A DNA stretch of 64,000 nt from Shinella sp. WSJ-2 (GTDB taxonomy: Bacteria; Pseudomonadota; Alphaproteobacteria; Rhizobiales; Rhizobiaceae). The notes under the pieces were generated by a model. The model was not told where the DNA came from. It worked only from the letters and a program-made list of their open reading frames with translations, and ran no database searches. Position 1 is the stretch's first letter, and each line of letters starts with the position of its first letter. Below, in pieces: positions 24,116 through 32,750 of the stretch. Location of the stretch: positions 1 to 64,000 of the forward strand of contig NZ_QWBU01000002.1 of NCBI RefSeq assembly GCF_003432075.1, in the 5' to 3' direction. Made by a program: the position numbers and the translations under genes.

Positions 24116-26671
24116 TCAGCCTTTCGCCTTTCCGGCTTTCAGCGGCTGGGCTGACGTCGTGAAATCTGCCCAAGGGTCGGCGGTCAGCGTCCGAAGGCGC
24201 GTTGGCGCATTCTCCACGGTGAAGTAGGCAGGGCCGACATTTGCGCTGAGTTCGTCCCAGGCGAGCGGCATAGACACGGCTGCGCCTGGACGGGCGCGGG
24301 TGGAATAGGGCGCCACCGCTGTCATGCCGCGCTGGTTGCGCAGGTAGTCGATGAGGATCTTTCCGCGCCGCTTCGACTTGGTGATGGTCGAGACATATTT
24401 GTCCGGGTTGTCTTTCGCCATGGCATCGGCGATCGCCTTGCAGAAAGTTTTGATGGCTGGCCAGCGCGCCGAGGGTTTCAGCGGTGCGCACACATGCAGG
24501 CCCTTGCCGCCGGAGGTCTTGACGAATGTCGCGAGCCCGGCTGCTTCCAAGCGCATGCGGGTTTCCTCGGCCGCGTCTATTACGGCCTGCCATTCGACCC
24601 CCTCACCGGGATCGAGGTCCATGATGATGCGATCGGGCCGCTCCCAGTCGGCGAGCGTCGAGCCCCAGGGGTGGATTTCCAGAACGGCCGACTGCACAAG
24701 GCCCATCAGCCCGTCAAGATCCTCGATCGCGACATAGGGCTCCTCGTCTTTTTCCGCAGGGTCCCGCACCTCAATGATCTTGGCATTGATGCCTTTCCAG
24801 GCATGTTTCTGAAAAAAGGTCTGCCCCTCAATGCCGGTCGGCGCGCGCAGGAGGGCGAGGGGCCTGCCAACGATATGTGGCGCGATATAGCGCCAGACTT
24901 CGCAATAGTAGTCGGCAAGACCTTCCTTGGTGACACCCTCGTCTGGCCAATAGACCCGGTCGGGGTGGGTGAGACGCACGGTGCGGCGCGGCTGTTTTTC
25001 AGCTTTCGGCGCGGCGGCGGTCTTAGACTTCGGCATCTCGGCGACAACCTCCCTGGCAGGCTTGTCCTCCCGCAAGCCGCGGAAGGAAGCATGGCGCAAA
25101 TGCCCGTCACCCGTCCAGGCGCGGTATTCCACTTCGGCAACCAGTTCCGGCCGCACATAACGCACCTGCCGAGCTTCATCCGCGGTCAACTTGCGGCCAA
25201 AAGGGCTTTCGTCTGTGCGCATGCGCGAGAGGCGCTTGAAGAGATCGGCAGCGACAGCGGCAGAAAAACCGGTGCCGACACGCCCGACGGGCTCAAGCCT
25301 ATCGTTTTTGTGGACGCCGAGAACGAGTGAGCCGATGGCCTGACGCGAGACGGTGGACGGCACATAGCCACCGATGACGAACTCCTGCCGAGCCGAGCAT
25401 TTCGACTTTACCCAGCTCTTGCTACGGCCTTCGCGGTAGGGCGCGTCCCGCAGCTTGGAGACGACACCTTCAAGGCTGAGACGGCAGGCATGGCGCAGCA
25501 CGAGCGCTCCGTTCTCATCGAAATGGCCACTGTAACGAAGAATGCCGGATATTCCGGGCACCAGCTTTTCGAGAAGGGCCTTGCGTGTTTCCAACGGCAG
25601 GCGGGTCAGATCATAACCGTCGAGATGAAGGAGGTCGAAGAGATAGAAAGTGAAACGGTCGTCACGCCCGGCGCTGAGATCGGCCTGAAGAGCGGAAAAG
25701 TCGGATGCGCCAGCGCCGGTCTCCACCACGAGCTCGCCGTCAATGAGCGCGGAGCCAATCGGCAGCTCGGCAAGTGCCGACACCACGGTCTTGCCGAACT
25801 TCTTCGTCCAATCCAGTCCGCTGCGGGTTAGAAGTTTGACGCGCCCGGCCTCAATACGGGCCTGGAGGCGATAGCCGTCGAACTTGATTTCGTGCAGCCA
25901 GCGGTCGCCGGTCGGCGGCGCGGTGGCGAGCGTCGCCAATGTCGGCGGCAGGAAATCGGGCAGCCTGGCTTTGCGTGCACCCTTGATGCCGGAGGGATCG
26001 GGTGCCTTAACAGTAGCCTCTTCCTGCTTTTGCGCCGTCGGTTCGGCTTTTTTCTTCGAGGGTTTTCTGATGCGGCCCGTCTTTGAAGACCAGCCGGGCT
26101 CCTCCCCCGCGACGTCTTCGATGTCCCGCCCCGTCTTTACCGATTCAGGTCGCTCTTCAAGCAGGTTGTCTTCGCCCTCGACCGCGAATTCGTCGTCGCC
26201 CTTGATCAGCAGCCAATTTTCCCGCTTCTCGCCGGGCTTGCCCTGCATGCGCACGAGATGCCAGCGGCCGTGCAGCTTCTCGCCGTCGAGCGTAAATTCC
26301 AGATGTCCCTTGGCATAGGCCTTTCGCGCGTCGCCAATAGGCTTCCAGGTGCCGCGGTCCCAGACGATGACGGTGCCGCCGCCATATTCCCCTTTGGGTA
26401 TGGTGCCTTCGAAATCCCCATAGGCGAGCGGATGATCTTCGACATGCACAGCCAGCCGCTTTTCCGTCGGCGCGAGACTTGGGCCGCGCGTGACGGCCCA
26501 GCTCTTGAGAACGCCGTCCATTTCGAGACGGAAATCGTAGTGAAGACGCGTCGCGTCGTGCTTCTGGATAACGAAGCTTTGGCCGCTCTTGCGAGCCTTA
26601 CGGCCACGCGGCTCGGAGGTGGATTTAAAGTTCCGTTTCTGTCGGTAGGAGTCCAGGGTCGCCACGGTCAA
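24116..26671 (-). CDS. ligD: Multifunctional DNA ligase LigD
   Basis: An 851-residue LigD with domains in the order phosphoesterase, ligase, polymerase. The phosphoesterase (about residues 20-165) shows KHDATRLHYDFRLE and KGEYGGGTVIVWD. The ATP-dependent ligase (about 235-545) has the nucleotidyl lysine in EIKFDGYRLQ and the later KSKCSARQEFVIGG. The polymerase/primase (about 570-851) has LTHPDRVYWPDEG and the metal-binding DLDPGEGVEW. It processes and seals ends held by Ku. Its start overlaps the upstream ku stop by 4 bases. Confidence 0.95.
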   Translation of the reverse strand: MTVATLDSYRQKRNFKSTSEPRGRKARKSGQSFVIQKHDATRLHYDFRLEMDGVLKSWAVTRGPSLAPTEKRLAVHVEDHPLAYGDFEGTIPKGEYGGGTVIVWDRGTWKPIGDARKAYAKGHLEFTLDGEKLHGRWHLVRMQGKPGEKRENWLLIKGDDEFAVEGEDNLLEERPESVKTGRDIEDVAGEEPGWSSKTGRIRKPSKKKAEPTAQKQEEATVKAPDPSGIKGARKARLPDFLPPTLATLATAPPTGDRWLHEIKFDGYRLQARIEAGRVKLLTRSGLDWTKKFGKTVVSALAELPIGSALIDGELVVETGAGASDFSALQADLSAGRDDRFTFYLFDLLHLDGYDLTRLPLETRKALLEKLVPGISGILRYSGHFDENGALVLRHACRLSLEGVVSKLRDAPYREGRSKSWVKSKCSARQEFVIGGYVPSTVSRQAIGSLVLGVHKNDRLEPVGRVGTGFSAAVAADLFKRLSRMRTDESPFGRKLTADEARQVRYVRPELVAEVEYRAWTGDGHLRHASFRGLREDKPAREVVAEMPKSKTAAAPKAEKQPRRTVRLTHPDRVYWPDEGVTKEGLADYYCEVWRYIAPHIVGRPLALLRAPTGIEGQTFFQKHAWKGINAKIIEVRDPAEKDEEPYVAIEDLDGLMGLVQSAVLEIHPWGSTLADWERPDRIIMDLDPGEGVEWQAVIDAAEETRMRLEAAGLATFVKTSGGKGLHVCAPLKPSARWPAIKTFCKAIADAMAKDNPDKYVSTITKSKRRGKILIDYLRNQRGMTAVAPYSTRARPGAAVSMPLAWDELSANVGPAYFTVENAPTRLRTLTADPWADFTTSAQPLKAGKAKG

Positions 26672-27504
26672 CCTGCCTTGCGACGGCCCGCCGCCGCGGA
26701 TTTCTTCGTCTTGCCCCTGGCCGGTTTGCCATCCTTCGCAGCGCTTTGCCGCAGTGCTTCCATGAGGTCAATGACCTTGCCTTCGGCCTTGGGTTTGACG
26801 GGTTTGATCTTGCGGCCTTCGATTTTGGCTTTTACCACCTCTGCCAGCGCGGCATCGTAGCGGTCGTCGAATTTCTTCGGATCGAAACGACCACTCTTCG
26901 TTTTGATAATGTGTTCGGCAAGCTCTAGCATCTCGCCCTTGAGCTTGAGAGCAGGGATATCGGAAAAGGCCTCCTCAGCCGAACGGACCTCGTAATCATA
27001 ATTAAGCGTGGTTGCGATGAGGCCCTCGCCGTCGGGGCGTATGAGAAGGGTGCGGACCCGGCGGAAGAGAACGGTTTCGGCTACCGCTGCCACCTTCTTC
27101 GCCTTCATGCCTTCACGAATCAATGCAAAGGCTTCTGCTCCATGCGGGTCGGAAGGCGCCAGGTAATAGGGCTTGTCGAAATAGAGGTCGTCTATGTCGT
27201 TGCAGGCAATGAAGGCGTCGATCTCCAGCGTCTTGTCGCTCTCGGGAATCGCGGCGGCGATTTCCTGAGGATCAAGCGCGATATAGTCGTTCTCACCCGC
27301 TTCGTAGCCCTTCACCTGATCTTCTCGTTCCACCACTTTGCCCGTTTCGCTATCAACGAACTCCCGGTGCAGCCTGTGGCCGGTCTTTCGGTTGAGCATA
27401 TGAAAGGCGATACGGTCGCTGGTCGATGCCGCGGTATAGAGAGCAACCGGACACACCAGTTCGCCCACTTTCAGAAAGCCCTTCCAGTTCGCTCTCGGCG
27501 CCAA
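26668..27504 (-). CDS. ku: Second Ku protein, upstream of ligD
   Basis: A 278-residue Ku with the N-terminal APRANWKGFLKVGELVCPVAL, the core PYYLAPSDPHGAEAFALIREGM and the tail segment KVIDLMEALRQSAAK followed by a basic end. The start is a TTG at 27504, supported by a GGGAG site about seven bases upstream and by a stress promoter 28 bases above. It is co-transcribed with ligD. It differs clearly from the convergent ku copy; in Sinorhizobium, distinct Ku proteins work together under stress, and that may apply here. Confidence 0.93.
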   Translation of the reverse strand: MAPRANWKGFLKVGELVCPVALYTAASTSDRIAFHMLNRKTGHRLHREFVDSETGKVVEREDQVKGYEAGENDYIALDPQEIAAAIPESDKTLEIDAFIACNDIDDLYFDKPYYLAPSDPHGAEAFALIREGMKAKKVAAVAETVLFRRVRTLLIRPDGEGLIATTLNYDYEVRSAEEAFSDIPALKLKGEMLELAEHIIKTKSGRFDPKKFDDRYDAALAEVVKAKIEGRKIKPVKPKAEGKVIDLMEALRQSAAKDGKPARGKTKKSAAAGRRKAG

Positions 27505-27531
27505 GCTCGTTCTCCCGCTTCAAAACGAGGG

Positions 27532-27556
27532 AATGCCAGCGGGCACCAAATGTTCC
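27532..27556 (-). promoter_or_regulatory. EcfG/RpoE2-type promoter of ku-ligD
   Basis: On the minus strand: GGAAC (27552-27556), 18 bases, TT (27532-27533). It is back to back with a plus-strand element at 27574. Confidence 0.55.
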
Positions 27557-27573
27557 GATGCCGGCACACGACC

Positions 27574-27598
27574 GGAACCAAAGACGGTGCCGTGAATT
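27574..27598 (+). promoter_or_regulatory. EcfG/RpoE2-type promoter of the phospholipase D gene
   Basis: GGAAC (27574-27578), 18 bases, TT (27597-27598), 37 bases above the GTG start at 27635. Confidence 0.55.
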
Positions 27599-27634
27599 TC
27601 CGCGCTGTGGAAGCAAACAGACAGGCGGCAGACA

Positions 27635-29209
27635 GTGCGAAGCGAAGAGACCCCATTGCGCGTTCCAGAGGTCGGTACAAACCCTGCGATCATCCAACCC
27701 GGACAAAATGTCTGGCGCACAGCAAAAGCCGGGCGCCTTGACGTGCTCGTGGATGGGCAGGCTTATTTTCAAGCGCTTGAGGGTGTTCTGGCGCAGGCGC
27801 GCCGAGAGATATGGATCGTTGGCTGGGATTTCAATCCGGATATACCGATGCAGCCTGGCGTGCCGCAATCCCAGAAGCTCGGCGCCTTCCTGCTGAAGCT
27901 CGTGGAGGAGCGGCCGTCCCTGACGATCCGTGTGCTCGTGTGGGCTATGGGACCAATCTATTCCGGTAAGTCGCTGAAGATGTTCCGCAGGCGCCGCTGG
28001 TCGTCCCATCCGCGCATCGTGCTTACCTTCGATAGTCGCCATCCAATCCGTGGTTCTCATCACCAGAAGTTTGTCGTCGTGGACGACACGGTCGCCTTCG
28101 TTGGCGGCATCGATCTCACCGCCAAGCGTTGGGATACGAGCGAGCACCTTGTCGACGATCCCAGACGCAAACTTCCTTCCGGCACACCTTACGAACCGGT
28201 GCATGATATGCAGGTGGTGCTTGAGGGCGAAGCGGCGCGCCTTGCGGGGGATATAGCCCGCCGCCGCTGGCTTTTCGCCACGGATGAGGCCATTCCGCCA
28301 ATCGTGCCTGCGGCGCAAATCCGTCTGGATGGTGCAACGGAGATGATGACGAATGTGGAGGTCGCCTTCGCGCGCACGGAGCCTGCCATCCGCGGCCGCC
28401 CCCCCGTGACGGAGGCCATGGACCTCACCGTCGCGGCGCTCAAGGCTGCGCGACGCCATATCTATATCGAAAGCCAATATTTCGCGTCGAGCCGGGTCTG
28501 CGACGTGCTGTGTGAACGGCTTTCCGAACCGGATGGACCCGAGGTCGTCCTGGTCTCCACACTGAGTTCGCACGGCACGATCGAGCGCCTCGTGCTCGGC
28601 GCGAACCGCGATCGTTTCATCCGTCGCCTGAGCCAGTGCGATAAGTATGGCCGCATGCGAGCGTTCTACCCTGTCGTGCCGAAACCCGATGGCACGGAGC
28701 AGGAGATCGTCATTCACTCCAAGCTGGTGATCGTCGACGACACATTCCTGCGCATCGGCTCCTCCAATCTCAACCAGCGCAGCGAGGGATTGGATACCGA
28801 GCTCGACATCGCCGTCGAGGCGCGTACCGATGCCGAGCGCCATCGCATTCTTGCCCTGCGGAACCGTCTGCTCGCCGAACATCTCGACACGGATCCTGCT
28901 AGCTTTGCGGCTGCGGTTGGTGCGGAACAAGCGTTGGGCCGAACAATCGACGCGTTCAATACACGTCAGCGCGGGCTCAGGCCCTTTCGCGATGCGGCGG
29001 GCAAGGGCGCGGTTACTGCGGTCATGGGAACCGGCATCGTCGATCCTATCGGACCCTGGTGGCCGATTTCGGCCTGGACGGCCGCAACGCGAAGGTTTCT
29101 GAACCGTCAGCTTGCGCCCTTACGCAATCCTGCTTCGGCGTTCGGTGCCAACAAAGCCTCGCTGGCAAGCAGCAAAACGACCCCAAGCGGCAGCGGAATG
29201 AAGAAATAG
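27635..29209 (+). CDS. Phospholipase D / cardiolipin-synthase-like protein (ClsB/YbhO type)
   Basis: A 524-residue protein with two HKD motifs: HHQKFVVVDDTVAFVGGID in the first half and HSKLVIVDDTFLRIGSSNLNQRS in the second. Each is followed by a paired acidic/asparagine segment typical of phosphatidyl transferases. It has no obvious N-terminal membrane anchor, which fits ClsB/YbhO. The neighbouring YbhN- and YbhP-like genes reproduce the E. coli ybhN-ybhO-ybhP set. It starts at a GTG. Its last 103 bases overlap the 3' end of the convergent ybhN-like gene. Cardiolipin or phosphatidylglycerol synthesis under stress is the likely role. Confidence 0.88.
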   Translation: MRSEETPLRVPEVGTNPAIIQPGQNVWRTAKAGRLDVLVDGQAYFQALEGVLAQARREIWIVGWDFNPDIPMQPGVPQSQKLGAFLLKLVEERPSLTIRVLVWAMGPIYSGKSLKMFRRRRWSSHPRIVLTFDSRHPIRGSHHQKFVVVDDTVAFVGGIDLTAKRWDTSEHLVDDPRRKLPSGTPYEPVHDMQVVLEGEAARLAGDIARRRWLFATDEAIPPIVPAAQIRLDGATEMMTNVEVAFARTEPAIRGRPPVTEAMDLTVAALKAARRHIYIESQYFASSRVCDVLCERLSEPDGPEVVLVSTLSSHGTIERLVLGANRDRFIRRLSQCDKYGRMRAFYPVVPKPDGTEQEIVIHSKLVIVDDTFLRIGSSNLNQRSEGLDTELDIAVEARTDAERHRILALRNRLLAEHLDTDPASFAAAVGAEQALGRTIDAFNTRQRGLRPFRDAAGKGAVTAVMGTGIVDPIGPWWPISAWTAATRRFLNRQLAPLRNPASAFGANKASLASSKTTPSGSGMKK

Positions 29210-30039
29210 ACGACGCGGAAGGCGATCAGCGCGCCGATTGAGGCCGAACCGCCAAGCAGGAAGCCGATCGTCGCTTCCAGCACGCCAAGCCCACCGGGGA
29301 CATGGCTGACCAACGCGGTTAGATTGCCCACCACATAGGCGGCAGTCGTTTCCATGTAGCCAACCTCGCCGTTCAAAAGCTGATTCAGGCATGCGGCGAC
29401 GAAGGCGAAATTGACCGTACCGACCAGAATCTGCAAGACGGCAAGGCGCAGCGGCGGCAGCTTGAACCGCCAGCTGCGGACCTTCAGTTCGCCACGCAGG
29501 AATGCGGAGAGCGCCACATAGACAGCTCCGACCACCAGGCAGGCCACGCCGAGAGCGGCGGACGCGGTGGCTCCAAGCCCGGCGATCTTTCCCGCGGTGC
29601 CGGGAAGCAGGATGAGGCAAAGTCCGGCCAGGGTGATCAGCCCCAGCCCGACGGTCACGCCGCAAAAGACGATCAGCTTGGCGATCTCTTCGGAATCGAG
29701 GCCCCAGCGGGAATAGAACCGATACCGCACCGCGCCGCTGCTAAGCGCCGCGACCCCCACATTGTGGCCGATGGCAAGGCTTGTGAAGGAGGCCAGTGCC
29801 GCGCGCGGATAGGAAAGCGGCTTGCCGACATAGCGCAGCGCCAGAAAATCGAAGACTGTGAGGCAGAGATAGGAGCAGGCCGCGAAGCCGAGCGCCAAGG
29901 CGAAGTTCCCCTTGGGAATGGAAGCGACTGAGTTGCTGATATCCTCCCAGGAATATTGTGACAGCGTTCGATAGATCAGCCATCCTGCGACGAGAACCGC
30001 AAGGGCGATGAGCGCGTGGAGGATATGAGTTCGTTTCAT
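29107..30039 (-). CDS. YbhN/UPF0104 flippase-like membrane protein
   Basis: A 310-residue membrane protein with about eight helices, of the YbhN/lysylphosphatidylglycerol-synthetase transmembrane family. Landmarks are VFDFLALRYVGKPL, IGHNVGVAALSSGAVRYRFYS and ALVSHVPGGLGVLEATIGFL. Family members are thought to move lipids across or between membranes. It diverges from the YbhP-like gene across a compact bidirectional stress promoter. A function in lipid placement together with the PLD enzyme is inferred. Confidence 0.88.
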   Translation of the reverse strand: MKRTHILHALIALAVLVAGWLIYRTLSQYSWEDISNSVASIPKGNFALALGFAACSYLCLTVFDFLALRYVGKPLSYPRAALASFTSLAIGHNVGVAALSSGAVRYRFYSRWGLDSEEIAKLIVFCGVTVGLGLITLAGLCLILLPGTAGKIAGLGATASAALGVACLVVGAVYVALSAFLRGELKVRSWRFKLPPLRLAVLQILVGTVNFAFVAACLNQLLNGEVGYMETTAAYVVGNLTALVSHVPGGLGVLEATIGFLLGGSASIGALIAFRVVYFFIPLPLGVVLLLASEALLAPNAEAGLRKGAS

Positions 30040-30068
30040 GCGGCGGATCCTTACCGTTCTGTCGGTGC

Positions 30069-30095
30069 GGAACGAAAACCGGGCTTTTGTGTTCC
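30069..30095. promoter_or_regulatory. Bidirectional EcfG/RpoE2-type promoter element
   Basis: Plus strand: GGAAC (30069-30073), N18, TT (30092-30093). Minus strand: GGAAC (30091-30095), N18, TT (30071-30072). The -10 TT of each direction is part of the -35 box of the other. Start codons lie 31 bases away on both sides (30039 and 30125). Confidence 0.55.
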
Positions 30096-30124
30096 CGAGA
30101 CGTCAGAAACGACAAGAGGAAGGC

Positions 30125-30850
30125 ATGGGCAGGCGGCTGAGGATCATGACGTACAACGTGCACAGTTGCTTCGGCACGGACAGGAAGCTCGATCCCGGGC
30201 GCATCGCCGCGGTCATCGCCGAATGCGAGGCCGATATCGTCGCGTTGCAGGAGGTGGACGTCGCACGGGCGCGTAGCGGCGGCATCGACCAGGCGCAGAC
30301 CATTGCCAACCATCTCAGCATGGTTTCGCACTTCCACCCAGCCCTGCATCTTGAGGAGGAGCGTTATGGCGACGCGCTGTTGACGGCGCTGCCGACCCGG
30401 CTCGTCAAGGCCGATGGGCTTCCCTCGCGCGGCGAGCCGCGGGGTGCACTGTGGGTGGAGATTCCTGTCGATGATGTAAAGCTGCAGATCTTCGTCACCC
30501 ATCTCGGCCTGCTCGGCGCCGAGCGAGTGCGCCAGACCGAGGCTCTGATCGGGCCGGGATGGCTCACAGCGCCGATGCCTGACGATGCGCGCGTCATCCT
30601 CGCCGGCGATTTCAACGCGATTTCCCGCTCGCCGTCCTATCGCATGCTGTTACGACGCCTTCGGGATGCGCAGATCGATGCCGGCGGGCGGCCCGCCGCG
30701 ACTTTTCCCTCCCGCCTGCCTTTGCTGCGCATCGACCACATCTTCATCGGTGCAGGGGTTACCGCAAGCCGGACCTTCGTCCACAACACGCCGCTTGCCC
30801 GCCGGGCATCCGACCACCTGCCGCTTTGTGCCGACCTGGAGATCGGGTGA
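30125..30850 (+). CDS. Endonuclease/exonuclease/phosphatase family protein (YbhP-like)
   Basis: A 241-residue EEP-superfamily protein with the classical motifs RIMTYNVHSC, LQEVD, GDFNAISRSPSY, LLRIDHIF and ASDHLPL. Such enzymes hydrolyse phosphodiesters in nucleic acids, sphingolipids or inositol phosphates; the YbhP subgroup is not assigned. I chose the ATG at 30125, which has an AGAGGA site, over an in-frame ATG at 30038 that would place the promoter inside the gene. Its stop overlaps the DUF72 start (TGATG). Confidence 0.85.
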   Translation: MGRRLRIMTYNVHSCFGTDRKLDPGRIAAVIAECEADIVALQEVDVARARSGGIDQAQTIANHLSMVSHFHPALHLEEERYGDALLTALPTRLVKADGLPSRGEPRGALWVEIPVDDVKLQIFVTHLGLLGAERVRQTEALIGPGWLTAPMPDDARVILAGDFNAISRSPSYRMLLRRLRDAQIDAGGRPAATFPSRLPLLRIDHIFIGAGVTASRTFVHNTPLARRASDHLPLCADLEIG

Positions 30851-31572
30851 TGCGACAGACCGGTCCTTTCATCGCGACGGCGGCATGGTCGATCCCCAAG
30901 AAGGTCGCCAACCGCTTTCCCGAAACGGGCAGCGGCCTCGAACGCTATGCCGCTGTTTTCAATGGCGTAGAGATCAATTCCACCTTCTATCGCCATCACC
31001 AGAAGAAGACGTTCGAGCGTTGGGCAAGCGCGGTCCCGGAGCATTTCCGTTTCGCGGTGAAGATTTCGCGCGAAATCACGCATGAAGCGCGTCTGCGAAA
31101 CATTGGCCCGCTCTTCGATATCTTCGTGGACGAGGTGTTTATGCTGGAGGACAAGCTGGGTCCCTTGCTGTGTCAATTGCCACCAAGTCTCAGATTCGAC
31201 GCCGACGAAGTGGAGAAGGCCTTCTCGTCGATGCGCCGCATCTTCTCGGGCGCGCTGGTGATCGAGCCACGCCACAAGAGCTGGGCATCCCCTGCCGCAC
31301 ACACGCTTCTCCAGGAATACGCCATCGATCGCGTTCTGGCCGATCCGGCACCCGTCTGGCCGCTATCCGATTTTCGCGAGATGCCCGGATATGTCCGATT
31401 GCACGGCACCCCCCAAATTTATTATTCCAGCTACAGCGACGCAGAAATCGGCACTTTTGCAAAGCATCTCGGTGGTGAGACGTGGTGCGTCTTCGATAAC
31501 ACAGCCTCCGGCGCCGCCATCGAAAATGCACTGGCGATGCGGGATTATGTGACGGACCGGCAGGATGGATGA
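30850..31572 (+). CDS. DUF72 (YecE-like) protein
   Basis: A 240-residue DUF72 protein with a TIM-barrel-like pattern: ATAAWSIPKKVANRFPETGSG, FNGVEINSTFYRHHQKKTFERWA, FRFAVKISREITHE, LGPLLCQLPPS and GYVRLHGTP. The family is widespread and structurally related to xylose isomerase-like barrels, but its reaction is unknown. It overlaps the YbhP-like gene by one base and the glycosylase gene by eight, so it belongs to a stress-driven three-gene unit. Confidence 0.88.
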   Translation: MRQTGPFIATAAWSIPKKVANRFPETGSGLERYAAVFNGVEINSTFYRHHQKKTFERWASAVPEHFRFAVKISREITHEARLRNIGPLFDIFVDEVFMLEDKLGPLLCQLPPSLRFDADEVEKAFSSMRRIFSGALVIEPRHKSWASPAAHTLLQEYAIDRVLADPAPVWPLSDFREMPGYVRLHGTPQIYYSSYSDAEIGTFAKHLGGETWCVFDNTASGAAIENALAMRDYVTDRQDG

Positions 31573-32107
31573 GCATTTCTTCGCCCGCGACGTCGTCACC
31601 GTCGCTGCCGGTCTTCTCGGCGCCCGTATGCTGGTAAATGGCATCGGCGGGCTCATCGTGGAAACCGAGGCCTACCGGCAAGACGACGAGGCGTCGCACA
31701 GTTTTCGGGGGCAGACCGCCGGAAACGCGGCGATGTTCGGCGAACCGGGCCGGGTCTATATCTATCGATCCTATGGCCTGCATTGGTGCTTCAATATCGT
31801 GTGCGAACGCGGCAGCGCCGTTCTCATCCGCGCGCTGGAGCCGACGCATGGGCTTGAAACGATGATGGAGCGGCGGGCGATCGGCGAGCCGCGCAAACTC
31901 TGCGCCGGCCCAGGCAATCTGTGCAAGGCGCTCGCCATCAACAGGGAATTGAACGGATTGTCGGTTCTCGCCGATCCATTTTCTCTGACACCGCCGTCTG
32001 AACTGCCGGTATCGGCAAGCGGTAAGCGCATCGGCATCAGCAAGGCTGCCGAACGCCCGTGGCGCTTCGCCATCAAGGGATCCCGCTATCTAAGCCGGGC
32101 AATCTGA
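31565..32107 (+). CDS. DNA-3-methyladenine glycosylase (AAG/MPG family)
   Basis: A 180-residue enzyme of the alkyladenine DNA glycosylase family. The catalytic glutamate is in IVETEAYRQDDEASHSF, followed by the family segments FGEPGRVYIYRSYGLHWCFNIV and LCAGPGNLCKAL. It excises alkylated or deaminated purines, starting base-excision repair. Together with Ku/LigD nearby it adds DNA repair to this stress island. Slightly short for the family (often about 190-220) but all core motifs are present. Confidence 0.92.
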   Translation: MDEHFFARDVVTVAAGLLGARMLVNGIGGLIVETEAYRQDDEASHSFRGQTAGNAAMFGEPGRVYIYRSYGLHWCFNIVCERGSAVLIRALEPTHGLETMMERRAIGEPRKLCAGPGNLCKALAINRELNGLSVLADPFSLTPPSELPVSASGKRIGISKAAERPWRFAIKGSRYLSRAI

Positions 32108-32230
32108 CCCGCACCCCTTTGGTCCCTTGATCTCCGTTTCCGCGGTAAAGGTCGTTCCATCGCTCCCGGCCAAAGTATCCGCTGGTTTACGATACCCCGG
32201 ATCAGATGGTTTGCAGGGCGTGCTTACAGC

Positions 32231-32255
32231 GGAACGTTTGCCTGGCTTCGACATT
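32231..32255 (+). promoter_or_regulatory. EcfG/RpoE2-type promoter of the first DUF6894 gene
   Basis: GGAAC (32231-32235), 18 bases, TT (32254-32255), 24 bases above the ATG at 32280. Confidence 0.5.
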
Positions 32256-32279
32256 GTGCGCTCAAGTCGGGAGGCGACA

Positions 32280-32528
32280 ATGGAACGATACTATTTCAAG
32301 ATTCAGGATCAGGATGGTGTGTTGCAGCCCGATCGCGGCTTTGAGTTTGTGGATATCGAGAAGGCCAAAGAAGAAGCAAGGACGCTTCTGGCCGAGATGG
32401 CAGTCGATGGCCTGCCGAGCGAGCCGGTGGACAGTATCTCCGTCGAATTGCAGGACGCCAACCGTGTGCCCATCGTTACTTTCCGATTGGTTCTCGAGGC
32501 AATTCCGCATGGCTCACAGGAGCTGTGA
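32280..32528 (+). CDS. DUF6894 small protein (copy 1)
   Basis: An 82-residue protein of the DUF6894 type: an N-terminal RYYFKIQDQDGV with an aromatic pair, GFEFVDIEKAKEEARTLLAEM in the middle, and a C-terminal beta-rich VPIVTFRLVLE. These small proteins are abundant in rhizobia and have no known function. The ATG follows a GGGAGG site. A second member is encoded at 33475-33705. Its promoter suggests induction by general stress. Confidence 0.75.
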   Translation: MERYYFKIQDQDGVLQPDRGFEFVDIEKAKEEARTLLAEMAVDGLPSEPVDSISVELQDANRVPIVTFRLVLEAIPHGSQEL

Positions 32529-32750
32529 ACCGGAAGCAAGGCCTTACTGCCGGTGAGGCAGCAAAAAGCGGGCGAACCGGTGCGCCGGCCTTTTCGCTTG
32601 CGCATATTTTCATTTCCGTCCGCTTCCGTACCGACGCCACACGCCGGGTTGTGTCACCGATTTTATGGCCATAGATGGACAGCCATTGACTTTAGGAGAG
32701 ACCGAAGCCTTTGGCGGATATGCGGTCGCTGAACCGCATAGGATTGTTGG

